7,385 nucleotides of DNA from Candidatus Bipolaricaulota bacterium (GTDB taxonomy: Bacteria > Bipolaricaulota > Bipolaricaulia > UBA7950 > UBA9294), in the NCBI GenBank assembly GCA_021159105.1, contig JAGGSM010000271.1, positions 1 to 7,385 on the forward strand, given 5' to 3'. Under the pieces are notes generated by a model that ran no database searches, was not told the DNA's origin, and saw only the letters and a list, made by a program, of their open reading frames with translations. Shown piece after piece: positions 6,409 through 7,385 of this stretch; positions within the stretch are counted from its first letter, which is position 1; the number at the start of each line of letters is the position of its first letter. The position numbers and the translations under genes were made by a program.

Positions 6409-6496
6409 TTCAATCCCCTGCAGGGGTTGATTCCCCGCCCCTTGGGGCGTGCCTTTCACAAATCTTCTTGATACACCGCGGGCTTGCTGCGGGGTA
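6409..6496. repeat. Cluster of three GC-rich hairpin-forming palindromes
   Basis: First: CCCCTGCAGGGG (6415-6426), a perfect 12-bp palindrome flanked by TTCAAT and TTGA arms that continue the symmetry with one bulge (6409-6430). Second: CGCCCCTTGGGGCG (6436-6449), 6-bp arms around TT. Third: TACaCCGC paired with GCGGgGTA (6472-6496) around a GGCTTGC loop, with one A-G mismatch. All lie in the 5' region of the S9 peptidase gene, between it and the toxin-antitoxin module. None is followed by a T-run. They could be remnants of a mobile palindromic repeat (REP- or MITE-like), or structures in the peptidase leader. A weak -10-like CATACT (6403-6408, minus) lies between them and the peptidase start. 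Confidence 0.6.
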
Positions 6497-6719
6497 GTTC
6501 ATTCTTCAGCGATGGCATTCAGGCTAATGGAGTATGGTACTGCCTTCCGGTCATCCAGCACAATGGAGAAGTCTAGAGGAAGCCTCTGAATGCAAAGGAA
6601 TGGGAGGGTGTTTGGTGCCCCAAGTAACATTGCGCTGAAGGACTGAATATTGCGTTTCTTCCTTGGTCGTCCGCGGACGTTTGATCTCTCACCGCGACGA
6701 CAGTACCTTGGAACCGATA
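6497..6719. other. Non-coding or uncertain spacer with an open minus-strand frame
   Basis: No convincing gene is seen between the hairpin cluster and the toxin-antitoxin promoter. The minus strand has an uninterrupted frame from about 6735 to a TGA at 6499-6501 (78 sense codons). Its only internal ATG is at 6630, which would give a 43-aa peptide starting MLLGAPNTLPF and ending NAIAEE. That ATG has no Shine-Dalgarno site and I do not recognise the peptide. The upstream part of the frame is rich in Arg and Lys. It may be a decayed gene fragment or chance. Confidence 0.3.
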
Positions 6720-6735
6720 GGTAGACGTGGTAGAC
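6720..6735 (+). promoter_or_regulatory. Candidate autoregulatory operator: direct repeat GGTAGAC
   Basis: GGTAGAC occurs at 6720-6726 and again at 6729-6735, a 9-bp period, overlapping the -35 and early spacer of the predicted toxin-antitoxin promoter. Ribbon-helix-helix antitoxins usually bind short repeated half-sites in their own promoter as arrays of dimers, so this is the natural candidate operator. The functional assignment is inference. Confidence 0.4.
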
Positions 6736-6750
6736 TTATTGTGCTAAAGT
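6722..6750 (+). promoter_or_regulatory. Predicted promoter of the toxin-antitoxin operon
   Basis: TAGACG (6722-6727), 17 bp, TAAAGT (6745-6750); each matches the sigma70 consensus at 4 of 6 positions. Transcription would start near 6757, only a few bases before the AAGGAGG ribosome site at 6760-6766, giving a leader of about 15 nt. The promoter is weak by sequence, but its position and the overlapping direct repeat support it. Confidence 0.45.
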
Positions 6751-6771
6751 ATCTTGTGGAAGGAGGCGGAG

Positions 6772-6993
6772 ATGTCGAATAAGACTCTATCGACAAAGGT
6801 CCCCGAGGAATTGCGTCAGCAAGTTGATGAAATTGCGTCTATCGAGAAGCGTCCAGCAAGCAGCGTTGTTCGTCTGGCGATTGAGCACTATGTCAACACC
6901 TACTTCGAACTGCACCCGCAGTTCAAGGCGGACATCCTTGAGGCGCGAGCGGCAATCCGCAAAGGCGACGTAGAAGACTACAAGTTTGGGTAG
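6772..6993 (+). CDS. Ribbon-helix-helix (CopG/Arc-type) antitoxin
   Basis: Antitoxin and presumed autorepressor of the following toxin. I chose the ATG at 6772 (73 aa) because AAGGAGG (6760-6766) lies 5 nt upstream. An in-frame ATG at 6754 would read through that site. Residues 5-43 (TLSTKVPEELRQQVDEI then a KRPASSVVRLAIEHYV segment) match a ribbon-helix-helix DNA-binding fold: a short strand, helix, turn and second helix. The last 30 residues (LHPQFKADILEARAAIRKGD onward) form an amphipathic helix and an acidic-aromatic tail typical of the toxin-neutralising part. The gene ends 8 nt before the toxin gene. It is transcribed divergently from the S9 peptidase gene. I cannot name a specific TA family with certainty. 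Confidence 0.85.
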   Translation: MSNKTLSTKVPEELRQQVDEIASIEKRPASSVVRLAIEHYVNTYFELHPQFKADILEARAAIRKGDVEDYKFG

Positions 6994-7001
6994 AACGGCG
7001 C

Positions 7002-7292
7002 ATGGTCTATACTCCCAAGACGTCCTCGAAATTCAACAGGACAAAGAAGAAGCTCCCCGGTAACCTGCGCAACGTGATCGATGATCAGGTAAGGCTGATA
7101 TGTGAGGACCCGAGTCTCGGAGTACTCAAGAGTGGAGATCTCGCTGACGTGCGGGTCCACAAATTTGGCTTTCTCGGCACGCTGTACCTGCTAGCGTACG
7201 AAGTAAACGAGGACGCCAAACTCATCTACATTTACGCCATCGGTGGACACGAGAACTTCTATCGAGACCTGAAGGAGTACCTGAAGGCGTAG
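7002..7292 (+). CDS. RelE/ParE-family toxin
   Basis: 96-aa basic protein of the RelE/ParE superfamily, the normal length. Members either cleave mRNA on the ribosome (RelE-like) or inhibit DNA gyrase (ParE-like). Visible features are the lysine-rich N-terminal helix SSKFNRTKKKLP (8-19), ICEDPSLGVLKSGDLADVRVHKF (33-55) leading into the beta-sheet core, LYLLAYEV (61-68), and the C-terminal GGHENFYRDLKEYL (81-94) with His83, Tyr87 and Arg88. Sequence alone does not say whether the target is mRNA or gyrase. The start lies 8 nt after the antitoxin stop and lacks a good Shine-Dalgarno site, so toxin translation probably depends on coupling to the antitoxin. Both genes look intact. No terminator is obvious in the 90 nt that follow. 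Confidence 0.88.
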   Translation: MVYTPKTSSKFNRTKKKLPGNLRNVIDDQVRLICEDPSLGVLKSGDLADVRVHKFGFLGTLYLLAYEVNEDAKLIYIYAIGGHENFYRDLKEYLKA

Positions 7293-7373
7293 TCCTCTGT
7301 CAGTGGAGTTGGCCTTGCGCTCTTACCGATGGTGCGAAAGTCTGCAATGGGAAGCGACTCATCGGGGGGTCTT

Positions 7374-7378
7374 GGAGG
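7374..7378 (+). promoter_or_regulatory. Possible ribosome binding site of a gene starting beyond the window
   Basis: GGAGG followed by AAGAAGT runs to the right edge with spacing suitable for a start codon just outside. Nothing else in 7293-7373 is recognisable. The call rests on this motif alone. Confidence 0.25.
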
Positions 7379-7385
7379 AAGAAGT

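Noticed and set aside
6409..6449. Rho-independent terminators for the flanking genes
   Set aside because: The stems are GC-rich, but no T-run follows on either strand, and no gene ends here: both neighbours are transcribed away from this region.

Overview
The window carries seven protein genes, one tRNA and one SRP RNA from a moderately GC-rich bacterial chromosome. The large, Alu-domain type of SRP RNA argues against a gammaproteobacterium, whose SRP RNA is the short 4.5S form. The strong Shine-Dalgarno sites and sigma70-like promoters are ordinary bacterial ones. I cannot fix the phylum from sequence alone. Lineages with large SRP RNA (Firmicutes-like, Thermotogae-like or candidate phyla) fit best.

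Layout, from high to low coordinates on the minus strand: an S9 prolyl-oligopeptidase-type serine peptidase (6382-4388); a PLP-dependent MalY/PatB-type aminotransferase/C-S lyase with its own promoter (4287-3112); a stable-RNA unit in which tRNA-Ser(GGA) with encoded CCA (3020-2932) abuts a roughly 275-nt SRP RNA (2931-2657) behind one promoter; and a three-gene RNA-repair operon, thpR - archease - rtcB (2526-75), with overlapping or near-overlapping genes. On the plus strand at the right end there is a two-gene type II toxin-antitoxin module: a ribbon-helix-helix antitoxin (6772-6993) and a RelE/ParE-family toxin (7002-7292).

The most coherent system is the RNA-end-processing operon. RtcB seals 2',3'-cyclic-phosphate or 3'-phosphate ends to 5'-OH ends. 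Archease is its activating cofactor. ThpR opens 2',3'-cyclic phosphates to 2'-phosphates, which RtcB is not expected to use. An RNA ligase, its activator and a potential antagonist are therefore made from one transcript. RelE/ParE-family toxins can include RNases, so a link to the toxin module is conceivable, but that is speculation. The modules are about 4 kb apart and separately promoted.

The gene-poor stretch 6383-6771 holds three GC-rich hairpin sequences (6409-6496), an open minus-strand frame of uncertain status, and the promoter/operator region of the toxin-antitoxin genes. Other repeats are a heptamer array at 34-75 overlapping the end of rtcB, a related array at 2627-2654 just past the SRP RNA, and an exact 30-bp in-frame tandem duplication inside the peptidase gene (5504-5563). 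GATC is conspicuously frequent, at least in the rtcB region.
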